NCBI GenBank assembly: GCA_015661405.1
Contig: JACWMK010000004.1
Span: forward strand, 12,334 to 76,333
From: Methanobacterium sp.
Lineage (GTDB): Archaea; Methanobacteriota; Methanobacteria; Methanobacteriales; Methanobacteriaceae
Direction of reading: 5' to 3'
DNA length: 64,000 bases
Part shown: positions 1 to 12,404 of the stretch, piece after piece
Numbering within the stretch: the stretch's first letter is position 1
How the letters are laid out: each line of letters begins with the position of its first letter
Notes under the pieces: generated by a model
What the model was told of the DNA's origin: nothing
What the model saw: the letters and a program-made list of their open reading frames with translations, nothing else
Databases searched by the model: none
Position numbers and translations under genes: made by a program

Positions 1-1740
1 CATAACTTTTTCACGGGCAATCGGTCCATCATCCATAGCACTTTCAAATCCTTCTAAGAGTAACTCTTTTATCTCGTCTAAATACTGAATACCACGTGTC
101 ATATTTATGAAGAGCGATCTTTTATAAACATCCCAAACTTTTTTAGATTCATCTTTAGTAAGTCCAAGTTCTGTGAATTTACTGGCAAGTTCTTTACCTT
201 TAACTCTACCTTCTTTGATATCTCCTTCTAGGATGGCTTTGAATACAGAATCTTCTAATGGTTCTATTTCAATATAGAATTTGTTATGTTTATTCGGTGA
301 TTTTCCTTCTACGGGGCCAGCTTTACCTGCAATAGTCTCCCGGTACACCACTATAGGTTCAGAGGTCTCAATTTCCACACCTTTCTCATCAATACGGTAA
401 GTTATTATTTCAAGATGGAGTTCACCCATACCAGATATAAGGTGTTCACCGGTCTCCTCATTGATTTCTACCCTTACAGTAGGATCTTCCTTACCAACCT
501 GTCTTAAAACTTCTATAAGTTTAGGGAGGTCTTTAGTATTTTTAGCTTCTACTGCAACTGTAACTACAGGTTCCGATATATGCTCAATACTCTCGAAGGG
601 ACTGATTTTATTACCGTAACTAGTAATGGTCTCTCCAGCCACTGCATTTCTGGCACCTGTTATAGCCACTATATTCCCTGCAGGAACTTTATCAGTATTA
701 ACACGTTCAGGACCCATGTAAACACCTACTTGTTGAGTTCGGGCTTTACCCATTGATCCTACAAAGTAAATTTCTTTTCCTTTTTCTATAGTTCCTCCGT
801 AAACTCTTCCAGTGGCAATTTCTCCCGCGTGCTTGTCTATACTAACATTAGTTACCATCACAGCTAGAGGTGAATCTGGTCTGGTGTTTATCATACCTTG
901 TCCTTCTTCACTTTCTATGTCTCCAGACCAGATGTTAGGTACTCTGTATCTTTGAGCCACGTCAGGGCTAGGTAAGTGTTCTACTACCATTCCAAGGAGT
1001 ACTTTATGTAATGGAACTTTCTCAGCTAATTCTTTTTGATTATCTGATTTACAATAATCATAAATGTCTGTGAATGTTATGCCTGTTTTCTGCATTTCTG
1101 AAATGTTTATAGCCCAGTTATGGTAAGCGGATCCAAATGCAACACTTCCATCCTCCACTCGAGCTTGCCAATCTTTTTTAAACTCCTTAGGAGCCATTGA
1201 ATCTATTAGCTTGTTAGCACTTGCTATGATTTTGATGAAACGTTGCTGAAGTTCATTTGCATCAAGTTTAAGCTCGTTTAATAGGCGATCCACTTTATTT
1301 ATGAATAGTACAGGTCTTACATTTTCTTTGAGGGCCTGTCTTAGCACAGTTTCAGTTTGAGGCATAATACCCTCCACTGCGCAAACTACTACTACTGCTC
1401 CATCGACGGCTCTCATGGCACGTGTTACATCTCCACCGAAGTCCACATGTCCAGGAGTATCTATAAGATTTATAAGGTACTCATGATCCCTGTATTTGTG
1501 AACCATGGATACATTGGCAGCATCTATTGTTATACCTCTGGCTTGTTCCTGTTCATCGAAGTCCAGGTATAGTTGATCTCCCGCAAGTTCTGAAGATATC
1601 ATACCTGCACCCGCCAATAGGTTGTCAGATAATGTGGTTTTCCCATGGTCTATATGGGCCACAATACCGATATTCCTGATGTGCTCGGGGTCATACATCA
1701 GTTCTTTAATTTTATTAATCATTTTAGTACGTCTACTCAC
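1..1740 (-). CDS. fusA: Translation elongation factor 2 (aEF-2), 3' end cut by window edge
   Basis: GTPase that moves tRNA and mRNA through the ribosome after each peptide bond. The open frame begins at a GTG (1738-1740) with an AGGTGA site 5 nt upstream and runs off the left edge, giving 580 codons of a family that is usually about 730 long. Visible motifs: P-loop AHIDHGKT at residues 28-35, the switch I region ending DEQEQARGITI (about 62-72), and DTPGH at 94-98. Domain IV's tail, including the histidine modified to diphthamide, lies outside the window. It is the last gene of the rpo/ribosomal operon seen here, 118 bp after rpsG. Identification is very secure; only the missing C-terminus is unknown. 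Confidence 0.97.
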   Translation of the reverse strand, partial: MSRRTKMINKIKELMYDPEHIRNIGIVAHIDHGKTTLSDNLLAGAGMISSELAGDQLYLDFDEQEQARGITIDAANVSMVHKYRDHEYLINLIDTPGHVDFGGDVTRAMRAVDGAVVVVCAVEGIMPQTETVLRQALKENVRPVLFINKVDRLLNELKLDANELQQRFIKIIASANKLIDSMAPKEFKKDWQARVEDGSVAFGSAYHNWAINISEMQKTGITFTDIYDYCKSDNQKELAEKVPLHKVLLGMVVEHLPSPDVAQRYRVPNIWSGDIESEEGQGMINTRPDSPLAVMVTNVSIDKHAGEIATGRVYGGTIEKGKEIYFVGSMGKARTQQVGVYMGPERVNTDKVPAGNIVAITGARNAVAGETITSYGNKISPFESIEHISEPVVTVAVEAKNTKDLPKLIEVLRQVGKEDPTVRVEINEETGEHLISGMGELHLEIITYRIDEKGVEIETSEPIVVYRETIAGKAGPVEGKSPNKHNKFYIEIEPLEDSVFKAILEGDIKEGRVKGKELASKFTELGLTKDESKKVWDVYKRSLFINMTRGIQYLDEIKELLLEGFESAMDDGPIAREKVM

Positions 1741-1858
1741 TAAAATCACCTGAATAACTATGAAAAATGGATTTGCTTGATATTTATAGTTTGTTTTAAT
1801 TCAATTCTTTTGCAAAATAATAATTCCTTAAGTCTTTATATTATCAAACTTATTGGAA

Positions 1859-2422
1859 TTAATGTGCAGATCTAGCAACTCTCTCTTTTTCTTCTTTTTT
1901 CTGAATAGCGAAGCTTCTGGAGTCAGATTCTGCTGCATAGAGCAGTTCATCAGCCAGACATTCTTCCATCGATCTTTTTCTTTTAAAGGAGGATTGCATG
2001 GTTCCTCTAGTTAAAAAACCTAGAGATAAATCCACTCTTCTTTGTGGGGCGATGTCTACCGCTACTTGGTATCCGATTCCACCATATTTTATCCTAGTGG
2101 TTTCTTCACGAGGAGCTGTGTTTTCCACTGCTTTCACTAATATTTGTAGGGGATTCTGTTTAGATCTTTGGTTAATAATATCCATGGAACCTTTGACTAT
2201 GTTGTAAGATTTGTTTTTCTTACCAGAGTTTCTTTGAGTCCTCATGATCTTATTCATGAGTCTTTCCACTATGGAAACTCGTGATTTTGCAAACTGTCTT
2301 TTAACATGTCTTCCTAGGGTGTGAGGGACTAATATTTCTTCTAGGCATATGTAATTTACTAAACCCATGTCCTCCACCTTAACTTCTTCTAAATCCCATT
2401 TATTGAAGACTTTGAAACTCAT
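1859..2422 (-). CDS. rpsG: 30S ribosomal protein S7 (uS7)
   Basis: Protein of the small-subunit head that binds the 3' domain of 16S rRNA near the mRNA exit and the E site. The 187-residue product has the archaeal S7 length and the typical stretches VERLMNKIMRTQRNSGKK and GGIGYQVAVDI followed by PQRRVDLSL. It starts at ATG 2422, 29 bp after rpsL, with a purine-rich AAAAGAGGTAA site upstream. It lies between rpsL and fusA, the order conserved in archaea and bacteria (str operon type), so it is surely co-transcribed with them. Confidence 0.97.
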   Translation of the reverse strand: MSFKVFNKWDLEEVKVEDMGLVNYICLEEILVPHTLGRHVKRQFAKSRVSIVERLMNKIMRTQRNSGKKNKSYNIVKGSMDIINQRSKQNPLQILVKAVENTAPREETTRIKYGGIGYQVAVDIAPQRRVDLSLGFLTRGTMQSSFKRKRSMEECLADELLYAAESDSRSFAIQKKEEKERVARSAH

Positions 2423-2451
2423 AAAAATTACCTCTTTTCATACTTTTGTGG

Positions 2452-2877
2452 TTATCTTACTGGTTTTTCTATTTTACCTTTAACCATTTCCTCAAGTGCG
2501 ACATTGTTAACTTTAGTAACTTTCCATCTTACTCCAGGAATGTCACCCATAGACCTTCCTGATGGCCCACCTATTCCTTCTATCATTACTTCGTCGTGCT
2601 CATCTATAAATCCAATCGCACCATCTCCAGGAGCAAATGCAGTTAATTGTTTACCGTTTTTTATAAGTTGCACTCGAACACATTTTCTTATAGCAGAATT
2701 CGGCTGTTTAGCTTCTATACCTACTTTTTCGATTACTATTCCCCTGGCCTGAGGTGCACCCTCTAAAGGGTCTGCTTTAACATCTAATCTTAATTCTTTT
2801 CTCTTGTAATGGGTATCTTTCCACCTGAAGTTCTGTCTGTTTTTTTTAAGCTTTTTTGCTGCGAAGAGTCCTGGCAA
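2452..2877 (-). CDS. rpsL: 30S ribosomal protein S12 (uS12)
   Basis: Decoding-centre protein of the small subunit. The 141-residue product is basic and shows the family signature KQPNSAIRKCVRVQL (about residues 57-71), plus the loop GDIPGVRWKV near the C-terminus. An AGGAGGAATTTC element sits just before the ATG at 2877. Length is normal for the archaeal/eukaryotic (S23-type) form, which has an N-terminal extension compared with bacteria. Downstream of nusA by 133 bp and upstream of rpsG by 29 bp on the same strand. Confidence 0.97.
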   Translation of the reverse strand: MPGLFAAKKLKKNRQNFRWKDTHYKRKELRLDVKADPLEGAPQARGIVIEKVGIEAKQPNSAIRKCVRVQLIKNGKQLTAFAPGDGAIGFIDEHDEVMIEGIGGPSGRSMGDIPGVRWKVTKVNNVALEEMVKGKIEKPVR

Positions 2878-3010
2878 TGAAATTCCTCCTAATTAATATT
2901 AAATTTGTTTAAAATTCCGAATCTGATTTTATTCTCTAAGAATCTGATTTTATTCTAATCTTAATTCTAATTATTGATATCATGAAGATTAATATGATTC
3001 TAGGATTAAA

Positions 3011-3442
3011 TTATTTTATAATTATATTATTTATGTTATGTTGTCTTTTAGCTAATATTCTAGCTCTCTCTATATTTTGACCGCCTTTTCCAATGGCTGT
3101 CCTTTTATTACGGGGGTCTGTTTCTAAAGTGGCGATTTTTTCTCCATTCTCCTTTTGAAGAATTCTAATGCTTCTTATTTTAGCAGGAGCCATGATATTA
3201 GATAAGAATTCCACGGGATCATCGGAATGTTCTATGACTTCAACCCCTTTATCTACAGATTTCTGAACCTTGGCCACAGTACTTCCTCTTTTTCCAATGG
3301 CTAATCCCATATCTCCTTTTTTAACTAGAAAGGTTAATTTACCATTTTCATCATCCACTAAACAATCTTTAACCGTTGCCCCAGTCATGCTCTCAAATAA
3401 TGCAATATATCTTATTTCGTTGGTTGCAAATTTTATCGTCAC
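3011..3442 (-). CDS. nusA: Archaeal NusA-like transcription elongation factor (two KH domains)
   Basis: Short archaeal NusA, made only of two tandem KH RNA-binding domains; it lacks the N-terminal polymerase-binding and S1 domains of bacterial NusA. The two GxxG loops are visible as GKRGS (about residues 50-54) and GKGGQ (about 118-122). The start is GTG at 3442, 6 bp after the L30e stop codon, with GGGGT overlapping the end of that gene as ribosome site. Position between rpl30e and rpsL is the classic archaeal arrangement and supports a role in transcription termination or ribosomal RNA operon expression; that role is by family, not shown here. Confidence 0.93.
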   Translation of the reverse strand: MTIKFATNEIRYIALFESMTGATVKDCLVDDENGKLTFLVKKGDMGLAIGKRGSTVAKVQKSVDKGVEVIEHSDDPVEFLSNIMAPAKIRSIRILQKENGEKIATLETDPRNKRTAIGKGGQNIERARILAKRQHNINNIIIK

Positions 3443-3448
3443 TTGAAA

Positions 3449-3745
3449 CTACCCCATGATCTCCAATATATTGGAGTCTCCCGGATCTTTTATTATAAGA
3501 GTAGCCACTGTGAATGGCTTTCCACATACTGATCCAAGTTCTAAACTTGTACCTTCATAATCATAAACCGAAATATCAGATAATTTGGAGTAATGCATTA
3601 CATCTTCCCGTATATCAACAGGACAATTTTGAGCTATGATTACCAGTTTTCCTTTTCCAAGTTTAATTCCTTGTACTGATTTATCAGACCCCAATGTAAC
3701 ATTTCCCGAGTCTACAGCTACTCTAATTCCTCTATCTACGTCCAT
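3449..3745 (-). CDS. rpl30e: 50S ribosomal protein L30e (eL30)
   Basis: 98-residue member of the L7Ae/L30e RNA-binding family, found in archaea and eukaryotes but not in this operon of bacteria. The fold signature is seen in VTLGSDKSVQGIKLGKGKLVIIAQNCP, given here only in part: GSDKSVQGIK (residues 18-27) and KLVIIAQNCP (about 33-42). ATG at 3745 is preceded by AGGAGG with 6 nt spacing, and it lies 10 bp after rpoA2 and 6 bp before nusA. Tight spacing indicates one transcript. Confidence 0.94.
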   Translation of the reverse strand: MDVDRGIRVAVDSGNVTLGSDKSVQGIKLGKGKLVIIAQNCPVDIREDVMHYSKLSDISVYDYEGTSLELGSVCGKPFTVATLIIKDPGDSNILEIMG

Positions 3746-3755
3746 CTACTGCCTC

Positions 3756-4910
3756 CTAATCTCTTTCTTTCATAACAACACCAACAGATCCTGTACCTAA
3801 TGGTATTGGTTGTCCTATGATAATATTTTCAATTATACCCGTGAGATAATCAACCTCTCCTCTGATGCTGGCTCTTAAAAGGTGTTTACCAGTCTCCTCA
3901 AATGATGCTCTGGCTAGAACACTGGCTTTTTCACCACTTATTCCATGTCTCCCTATAGATTTTACCGAACCATCAGCCGTCATCATATCAGCTACCAGCA
4001 TGATGTGCCTTACGTCCACAGTTAAACCTTGCTCCTCCATAGTAGTCTGAGCTTCATGGATAATGGCATTTCTACCTGCTTCAATTCCCAGTACCTTCTC
4101 TACTTCATGGATATCATTAGTGCTAGTTTTAGTCTTATTTACACCTTCCATCTTAAGGACGGCGCCAAGGTTTGATCCTTCGGTGTGTATTACCCACTCT
4201 GAACCTTCTTTGCTTATCACGACCTTTCCGATGTTTTTAACACCACTTATCTGTAGATCGCGGACCTTATCAGCTAAAAGTCTAAGTTCTCTTATTGCAT
4301 GTTTGGATTCAGAAATTGTAGGTTCAAAACTCAGTAAGTTTTTATTTATTTCTACCCTTTTAAAAGCTTTTTCTATCTTAGCAATAATTTCATCATACTC
4401 TAATCTTTTATCCGAAATTTTATCCTCATCAATTTCTACCGTCATACTCATGGTGGCATAGTTAACATTAAAATCTTTTATAATATCATTTAACACAATT
4501 TTACCAATTCGGTTCGCAATTCTACGTACGAATTCCTCGTTAGTTCCATATTCTTCTTCAAAATATATTGCCATTGTGGGGGTTGATATTTTTTTACGAG
4601 CATCTACAATCTCAATAAGTCTAGGTAGGCCCAGTGTAACGTTTAATTCCGCCACACCTGCATAGTGAAAAGTACGCATAGTCATCTGAGTACCAGGTTC
4701 TCCCACGGATTGGGCTGCCACCGTACCTACAGCCTCACCCTTCTCCACTTCTGCACGATCATAGGCTTTTTTTATCTCATCAACTAATTTTTCCAGTTCT
4801 TTAACCTTCAGATTATGTCTTTCTGAAGCTTCAGCTATCTCTTCTATAATACTTTTTGGAAAGTCTGCTTTTTTCTTCTTAACAACACTCACTACCTTTT
4901 TAATATCCAC
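3756..4910 (-). CDS. rpoA2: DNA-directed RNA polymerase subunit A'' (Rpo1C)
   Basis: C-terminal part of the largest polymerase subunit, encoded separately from A' as in most archaea. It carries the trigger-loop region: GEAVGTVAAQSVGEPGTQMT (about residues 58-77) followed by LNVTLGLPRLIEIVDARK. Length is about 384 residues, normal for the family. An upstream TTG at 4922 is possible, but it has its AAAGGT site only 1-2 nt away, whereas GTG at 4910 has GGGTGG 4 nt upstream, so the latter is preferred. It ends 10 bp before rpl30e; a 113-bp AT-rich spacer separates it from rpoA1. Confidence 0.95.
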   Translation of the reverse strand: MDIKKVVSVVKKKKADFPKSIIEEIAEASERHNLKVKELEKLVDEIKKAYDRAEVEKGEAVGTVAAQSVGEPGTQMTMRTFHYAGVAELNVTLGLPRLIEIVDARKKISTPTMAIYFEEEYGTNEEFVRRIANRIGKIVLNDIIKDFNVNYATMSMTVEIDEDKISDKRLEYDEIIAKIEKAFKRVEINKNLLSFEPTISESKHAIRELRLLADKVRDLQISGVKNIGKVVISKEGSEWVIHTEGSNLGAVLKMEGVNKTKTSTNDIHEVEKVLGIEAGRNAIIHEAQTTMEEQGLTVDVRHIMLVADMMTADGSVKSIGRHGISGEKASVLARASFEETGKHLLRASIRGEVDYLTGIIENIIIGQPIPLGTGSVGVVMKERD

Positions 4911-5023
4911 GAAACCACCCAATACCTTTCTTAATTATTTTTATTATATTTAATTATCATAAATTATATGATTTTTATAATAATTATCAAAAAGAGGAAA
5001 AAATGAAGCTAAATATGTTTATA

Positions 5024-7642
<2,619 letters not shown>

Positions 7643-7767
7643 GCTATTCTCTCCTTATATTATACTCTTTTATTAATTTATCCTAATTTAATTTTTTTTC
7701 GAAAGTTATCTGCTTATTTTATTCCTAAAACTTAATTTAAATATTTAAAAAGATTTATAAAAATGAT

Positions 7768-9576
7768 TTAAGCTTTATCTTTCAGTACTAGTTTGGGAAA
7801 TATGCATAAACTCTTGAGTTCATCCAGTAAAAGTTTAAAAGCGTATGAAATTTCTACGGGGAATGTATCAACATCTCCACAGAGAGAACAATATTTTTTA
7901 TCCCTTATACGATCGTGGATCGCTATCATACCACATTCACATACGATAGCCTCATATTTGTCCGATTCATCTAAAAGTCTCTCTTTTAATGCAAGGGCTG
8001 CACCATGAGCAATTAAACAATCTCTTTCCATCTCTCCAAATCTTAAACCACCCTCTCTTGCTCTTCCTTCGGTGGGTTGTCGTGTCAATACCTGTATTGG
8101 GCCTCTGGATCTAGCGTAAACTTTATCTGAAGTCATGTGATGCAATTTTTGGTAGAATGCTACTCCAACAAATATTTCTGCCTCAATTCTTTCACCAGTT
8201 ATTCCATTGTAAAGAGATTCCCTTCCAGCTGTTTCGAAACCATTGGCTTTTAAAAGCTTCATTATCTCTAATTCATGATTTCCACTAAATGGTGTACCAT
8301 CTATACGTACTCCTTCCAATGCTCCAGCTTTACCTGCTAACATCTCTAGTACTTGACCCACTGACATCCTAGAGGGTATTGCATGGGGATTTATTATTAG
8401 ATCTGCTGTTACACCATCTTCTGTGAATGGCATGTTCTCCGGTGAAACTATTAGTCCTATTACACCTTTTTGTCCGTGTCTTGAAGCAAATTTATCCCCA
8501 AATTCAGGTTGCCGTTGATCTCGAACTCTTATTTTAGCTAATTTACTACCTTCCACAGTTTCTGTGAGCATAACTGCATCTACTGTACCGTGTTCACCAT
8601 GACGAACCGTGACTGAAGTTTCTCTTCTTCTTTCTGCAACAGTTCCAAATTCATCTATTTCCTCTAAGAATCTTGGTGGTGAAGTTTTTCCAATTAAAAC
8701 ATCTCCAGAATTTACAGTTACCTCTGGATTCACTATACCATCTTCATCCAGGTTTCTATAAACTTCATCAGATCTGTATCCTCGTACTATGTTTTCTGGG
8801 ATCTCGAATTTATCTTCCTGTCCACCAGGATATCTACGTTCTGATGCCTCATAAGACCTGAAAAATGATGATCTAGCCAATCCTCTCTCTATAGACGCTT
8901 TATTTAAAATAAGTGCATCTTCCATATTGTAACCTTCATATGACATTACAGCCACAACGAAATTTTGTCCAGAAGGTCTTTTATCATATTGAGTAGCGTC
9001 AATACTTTTAGTTTTAACTATTGGTACCTGAGGATGATGTAAAAGATGGGCTCTTGTATCAGTTCGGAGTCCGTAATTAGAAACGTATAATCCCAAAGCC
9101 TGTTTAGTCATTCCGGCTTCCATAGTGTTTCTGGGCGATGAATTATGGTTAGCATAGGGAATGATACCAGCACAAATACCTAGCATTGTTGAGGGATCTA
9201 TCTCCAGATGAGTATGATCTTTAGTAATGTCATCCTCAAACATTGCAATGTATGTATTTTCTTCCTCTTCAGCATCTAAGTATTCGACTATCCCTTTATT
9301 AATTAAATCATTCCATTTAAGCTCCCCTTGAATTAATTTTTCGATATGTTCCTCTTTTAAAGCAGATTCTCCATCTTCGACTATTATAACTGGTCTTCGG
9401 GTTCTGCCGGGATCGTTGAATACATAAATCTCGTTAGTATCTGGATAATTAGTTATATTCATTTCATAGGAAACCTCGCCAGATCTCCGTTTCTCTCGCA
9501 TAGTTCTAAGAAACTCTTCTGGATCTTCACAGGTTCCAATGAGTTTACCATTAATATAAATTTTGGATTTCTTCAC
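7768..9576 (-). CDS. rpoB1: DNA-directed RNA polymerase subunit B' (Rpo2C)
   Basis: C-terminal half of the second-largest polymerase subunit, split from B'' as in methanogens. Recognised by the stretch around GDKFASRHGQKGVIG (about residues 363-377), the switch/hybrid-binding region RSRGPIQVLTRQPTEGRARE, and a C-terminal zinc ribbon CECGMIAIHD...CSLCGD. Length 602 fits the family (about 600). The start ATG at 9576 has a short purine site upstream. The 150-bp AT-rich gap to rpoB2 is where the single gene of other archaea is continuous, so this is gene fission, not decay. Confidence 0.97.
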   Translation of the reverse strand: MKKSKIYINGKLIGTCEDPEEFLRTMREKRRSGEVSYEMNITNYPDTNEIYVFNDPGRTRRPVIIVEDGESALKEEHIEKLIQGELKWNDLINKGIVEYLDAEEEENTYIAMFEDDITKDHTHLEIDPSTMLGICAGIIPYANHNSSPRNTMEAGMTKQALGLYVSNYGLRTDTRAHLLHHPQVPIVKTKSIDATQYDKRPSGQNFVVAVMSYEGYNMEDALILNKASIERGLARSSFFRSYEASERRYPGGQEDKFEIPENIVRGYRSDEVYRNLDEDGIVNPEVTVNSGDVLIGKTSPPRFLEEIDEFGTVAERRRETSVTVRHGEHGTVDAVMLTETVEGSKLAKIRVRDQRQPEFGDKFASRHGQKGVIGLIVSPENMPFTEDGVTADLIINPHAIPSRMSVGQVLEMLAGKAGALEGVRIDGTPFSGNHELEIMKLLKANGFETAGRESLYNGITGERIEAEIFVGVAFYQKLHHMTSDKVYARSRGPIQVLTRQPTEGRAREGGLRFGEMERDCLIAHGAALALKERLLDESDKYEAIVCECGMIAIHDRIRDKKYCSLCGDVDTFPVEISYAFKLLLDELKSLCIFPKLVLKDKA

Positions 9577-9726
9577 GGATTTTCCCCCAATAACAGGATT
9601 TATCTTTTTTTTTAAAATCTTAATGAATCAATTTTATATTTATAAAAGAAATAAATTTTTTAAATTTTTAAACCTCTTCTGTATTAAAAAGAATAAATTC
9701 AATTCCTCATTAATTTCCGAATTTTT

Positions 9727-11217
9727 CTAAATGGAATTTACAATTTTTAATTTCTTAATAACATCTTCCAGATCCTGTGGGTCTGATCCTTCGGATATTT
9801 TAGCCAGGATAGCCAAATTTTTGACTAATCCACAATTAGGTCCCTCTGGAGTCTCATTTGGGCATATTTTTCCAAATTGAGTTGGATGTAAATCACGGGC
9901 CTCGAAGTGAGGTTGACTTCTTGATAAAGGTGAAACAACTCTCTTGAGATGTGATAAAGTTCCCATGTAACTAGTTCTATCCAAAAGTTGACTAACACCA
10001 GCACGCCCGCCAACCCAATTACCTGTAGCTATAGCATGCTTGACATTTTCAGTTAATACATCTGAACGTACTGCCTGCTTTACGGAAGGTTCTTTTCCTC
10101 TTGCTAGGCTTCTCTCCAGTTGATAAGTCATATCTCTAGTTAAACTTGTGAAAGCAACTCGGAATAGATCTTCCATTAGATCTCCTGATACTCGCAACCT
10201 TTTATTGGCATAATGATCTTTATCATGGGGTTCTCTTTTTTCAAATATGACTTGTAAAAGCATTTCAGCCATTTCGGCAAGATAAGTAGCTTTTTCTGAC
10301 CTTTTATCAGGGTCAACACCAATGTGAGGAAGTAAATAACGATCTATAACGTCCTCTGCCCTTTTTATTCTGTACTCTTCCGTCATTCCTTTAGCTACTC
10401 TATTACCAATGTATTTAACAGCATCGTAAGTGTTAGTTATTTCAGAAGTTTGTATATCATCTATAAGAAGGAATTGTATGTCATTCTCATCAGAAATACT
10501 GCTTACCAAGTCTTTATCTGTTTCCAATCCTAAAGCTCTGAGCAGAACTACTAGTGGTATTTCTCCAGGGACGTAAGGAAAGGATATGCGGAGGAAAACT
10601 CCTTTTTTACGAGGTTTTCGATATTCCAAATTTATTCTTGCTCTGAAGCCACTTTTTATCGAAGTTACAATAGCTTTGGCACGTCTTTCCTCTTTTTCAC
10701 CAACTCTTTCTAATATGATTTTATTTGGTGCTATCTCCTCCATAGTTACAATAGCTCTTTCTGAACCATTTACTATGAAATATCCACCAGGATCCTGTGG
10801 ATCTTCTCCACTTTCTTCGACTTCAGTTTCATTAAGTCCGTTTAGGTGGCAGATGTTCGATTTCAACATTACTGGCAATTCCCCTATGTACACATTTTCC
10901 ATTTCCTGTTCTTCTTCTCCTTTTATCAGAGCCATTTCCAGGTACATGTGGGCTGAATAAGTTAGATTTCTGAGTCTAGCTTGGGTGGGATAAACTTTAC
11001 TTTTGGATCCATCAGCTTCTTTTATGAACGGTTTTTTAATCTCTATTTTTCCAGTTTTTATAGAGTATTCTCCTTGTTCGAGAACTATAGGTTCTGTAAT
11101 ATTTATTATATCTTGTATTCTGTGGTCTACAAAGTCGTTGTAAGATTTGATGTGGTGATCTACCAGGTTGTATTCATCAAAAAATGCATCAACCAGTTTC
11201 CATGCATTTTTTACCAT
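9727..11217 (-). CDS. rpoB2: DNA-directed RNA polymerase subunit B'' (Rpo2N)
   Basis: N-terminal half of the second-largest polymerase subunit: protrusion, lobe and the start of the fork. Conserved pieces seen: YFIVNGSERAIVTMEE (about 146-161) and SPLSRSQPHFEARDLHPTQ with the downstream ICPNETPEGPNCGLVKNLA (about 430-470), which is the rifampicin-pocket region of the family. Length 496, normal. ATG at 11217 has GGAGG with 6 nt spacing. It follows rpoH after a 174-bp AT-rich spacer that could hold its own promoter. Confidence 0.97.
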   Translation of the reverse strand: MVKNAWKLVDAFFDEYNLVDHHIKSYNDFVDHRIQDIINITEPIVLEQGEYSIKTGKIEIKKPFIKEADGSKSKVYPTQARLRNLTYSAHMYLEMALIKGEEEQEMENVYIGELPVMLKSNICHLNGLNETEVEESGEDPQDPGGYFIVNGSERAIVTMEEIAPNKIILERVGEKEERRAKAIVTSIKSGFRARINLEYRKPRKKGVFLRISFPYVPGEIPLVVLLRALGLETDKDLVSSISDENDIQFLLIDDIQTSEITNTYDAVKYIGNRVAKGMTEEYRIKRAEDVIDRYLLPHIGVDPDKRSEKATYLAEMAEMLLQVIFEKREPHDKDHYANKRLRVSGDLMEDLFRVAFTSLTRDMTYQLERSLARGKEPSVKQAVRSDVLTENVKHAIATGNWVGGRAGVSQLLDRTSYMGTLSHLKRVVSPLSRSQPHFEARDLHPTQFGKICPNETPEGPNCGLVKNLAILAKISEGSDPQDLEDVIKKLKIVNSI

Positions 11218-11391
11218 TAAATTCCTCCAAAAAATAAATCATAACTAATCATGGCTTCTTGGGTATTCTAAATAATATTAATAATACTTAGAGTATGATG
11301 ATTAATATCTACATATATAATATTATCCATTAAATATTTGTATTTCATCTAATTTATATTATATTTAATTAAAGTGTATACAAATTTAAAT

Positions 11392-11625
11392 TCATTCCAA
11401 TACAAGACGATAAGTTACAAATTTACCGGCAGTATGACTTTTTCGAGTAATTTTCAAAATGTCACCCGGTTTTGCACCTATGTCTTTAACAACAGGGTCA
11501 TCAGATTTTATCTTTGGAAGTTGTTCTTGGTGGATATTAAGCTGTTTTAATACCTTATTCATTTCTGTTTTTGACAAAATAGTATGATCTGGAACTAATT
11601 TGTGTTTTAAAATATCATTCTTCAC
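11392..11625 (-). CDS. rpoH: DNA-directed RNA polymerase subunit H (Rpo5)
   Basis: 77-residue archaeal homologue of the C-terminal domain of eukaryotic Rpb5. Family signature: HKLVPDHTIL at the N-terminus and LPKIKSDDPVVKDIGAKPGD in the middle (about 37-56), ending RKSHTAGKFVTYRLV. Start is GTG at 11625 with GGAGG 7 nt upstream. It opens the polymerase operon and lies only 32 bp downstream of the tRNA-Lys gene, which leaves little room for a separate promoter. Confidence 0.96.
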   Translation of the reverse strand: MKNDILKHKLVPDHTILSKTEMNKVLKQLNIHQEQLPKIKSDDPVVKDIGAKPGDILKITRKSHTAGKFVTYRLVLE

Positions 11626-11657
11626 AATTTATCCTCCAGGTTTAAAAAAATTAAGGA

Positions 11658-11731
11658 CGGGCCCGACGGGAATTGAACCCGCGGCCACTTGGTTAAAAGC
11701 CAAGCGCTCTACCAGACTGAGCTACGGGCCC
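11658..11731 (-). tRNA. tRNA-Lys (anticodon TTT)
   Basis: Full cloverleaf on the minus strand. Acceptor arms GGGCCCG and CGGGCCC pair completely, the anticodon stem CTTGG/CCAAG encloses loop CTTTTAA (anticodon TTT), and the T loop is TTCAATT. Discriminator base is G; CCA is not encoded. It is 8 bp from tRNA-Asp and 32 bp before rpoH. Confidence 0.97.
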
Positions 11732-11739
11732 TCTTACAA

Positions 11740-11812
<73 letters not shown>

Positions 11813-11977
11813 GCTCTTAAGAATGAGAGTAAAAAGGGATATAACTATTCCTGCATAAATACTTTTCTTTATCCAATTATAGCATATAAACTTTGTGCTT
11901 CATTCCATTACATTAATGAAAAATGTTGTTAAATATACTCAGCACAATAATTCTCATTTACTATTAATAATTAAGAA

Positions 11978-12051
11978 TCCCGCCTGCCGGACTTGAACCA
12001 GCAACCCTCGGATCTACAGTCCGATGCTCTGCCAAATTGAGCTAAGGCGGG
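11978..12051 (-). tRNA. tRNA-Tyr (anticodon GTA)
   Basis: Cloverleaf on the minus strand: acceptor CCCGCCT/AGGCGGG, anticodon loop CTGTAGA (anticodon GTA) between CGGA/TCCG, T loop TTCAAGT. The first pair is C1-G72, the known archaeal/eukaryotic tyrosine identity pair. Discriminator A, no encoded CCA. It lies 7 bp after tRNA-Pro. Confidence 0.97.
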
Positions 12052-12057
12052 GCTTGG

Positions 12058-12133
<76 letters not shown>

Positions 12134-12168
12134 CTAAAAATTTCTAAAGCTATATTATTCTCTCGGTT

Positions 12169-12247
<79 letters not shown>

Positions 12248-12268
12248 ATTAGGTATATGGAATCTTGG

Positions 12269-12280
12269 CTTAAATACTTT
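12269..12280 (-). promoter_or_regulatory. TATA-type promoter of the tRNA-Thr/Pro/Tyr group
   Basis: The minus strand reads AAAGTATTTAAGC here, a good archaeal box A preceded by purines (BRE-like). Its centre is about 30 bp upstream of the tRNA-Thr 5' end, close to the usual box A to start-site spacing of about 25 bp. The same AAAGTATTTA core occurs at about 11854-11865 before tRNA-Asp, which suggests a shared tRNA promoter type. Confidence 0.6.
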
Positions 12281-12404
12281 GTGGTAATAAATGTTTAATA
12301 AGATTTTATACATAAATTTTAATTAACATGATTTAAGATTTTATATACTTATGAATATAACTCTTATTTTCTAAGTTCTTATTATTAAAATCAGTATCTT
12401 TCTT

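Noticed and set aside
9577..9726. rpoB split as a gene-breaking mutation
   Set aside because: The B''/B' division is the established arrangement in methanogens, and both parts have complete ends and starts.
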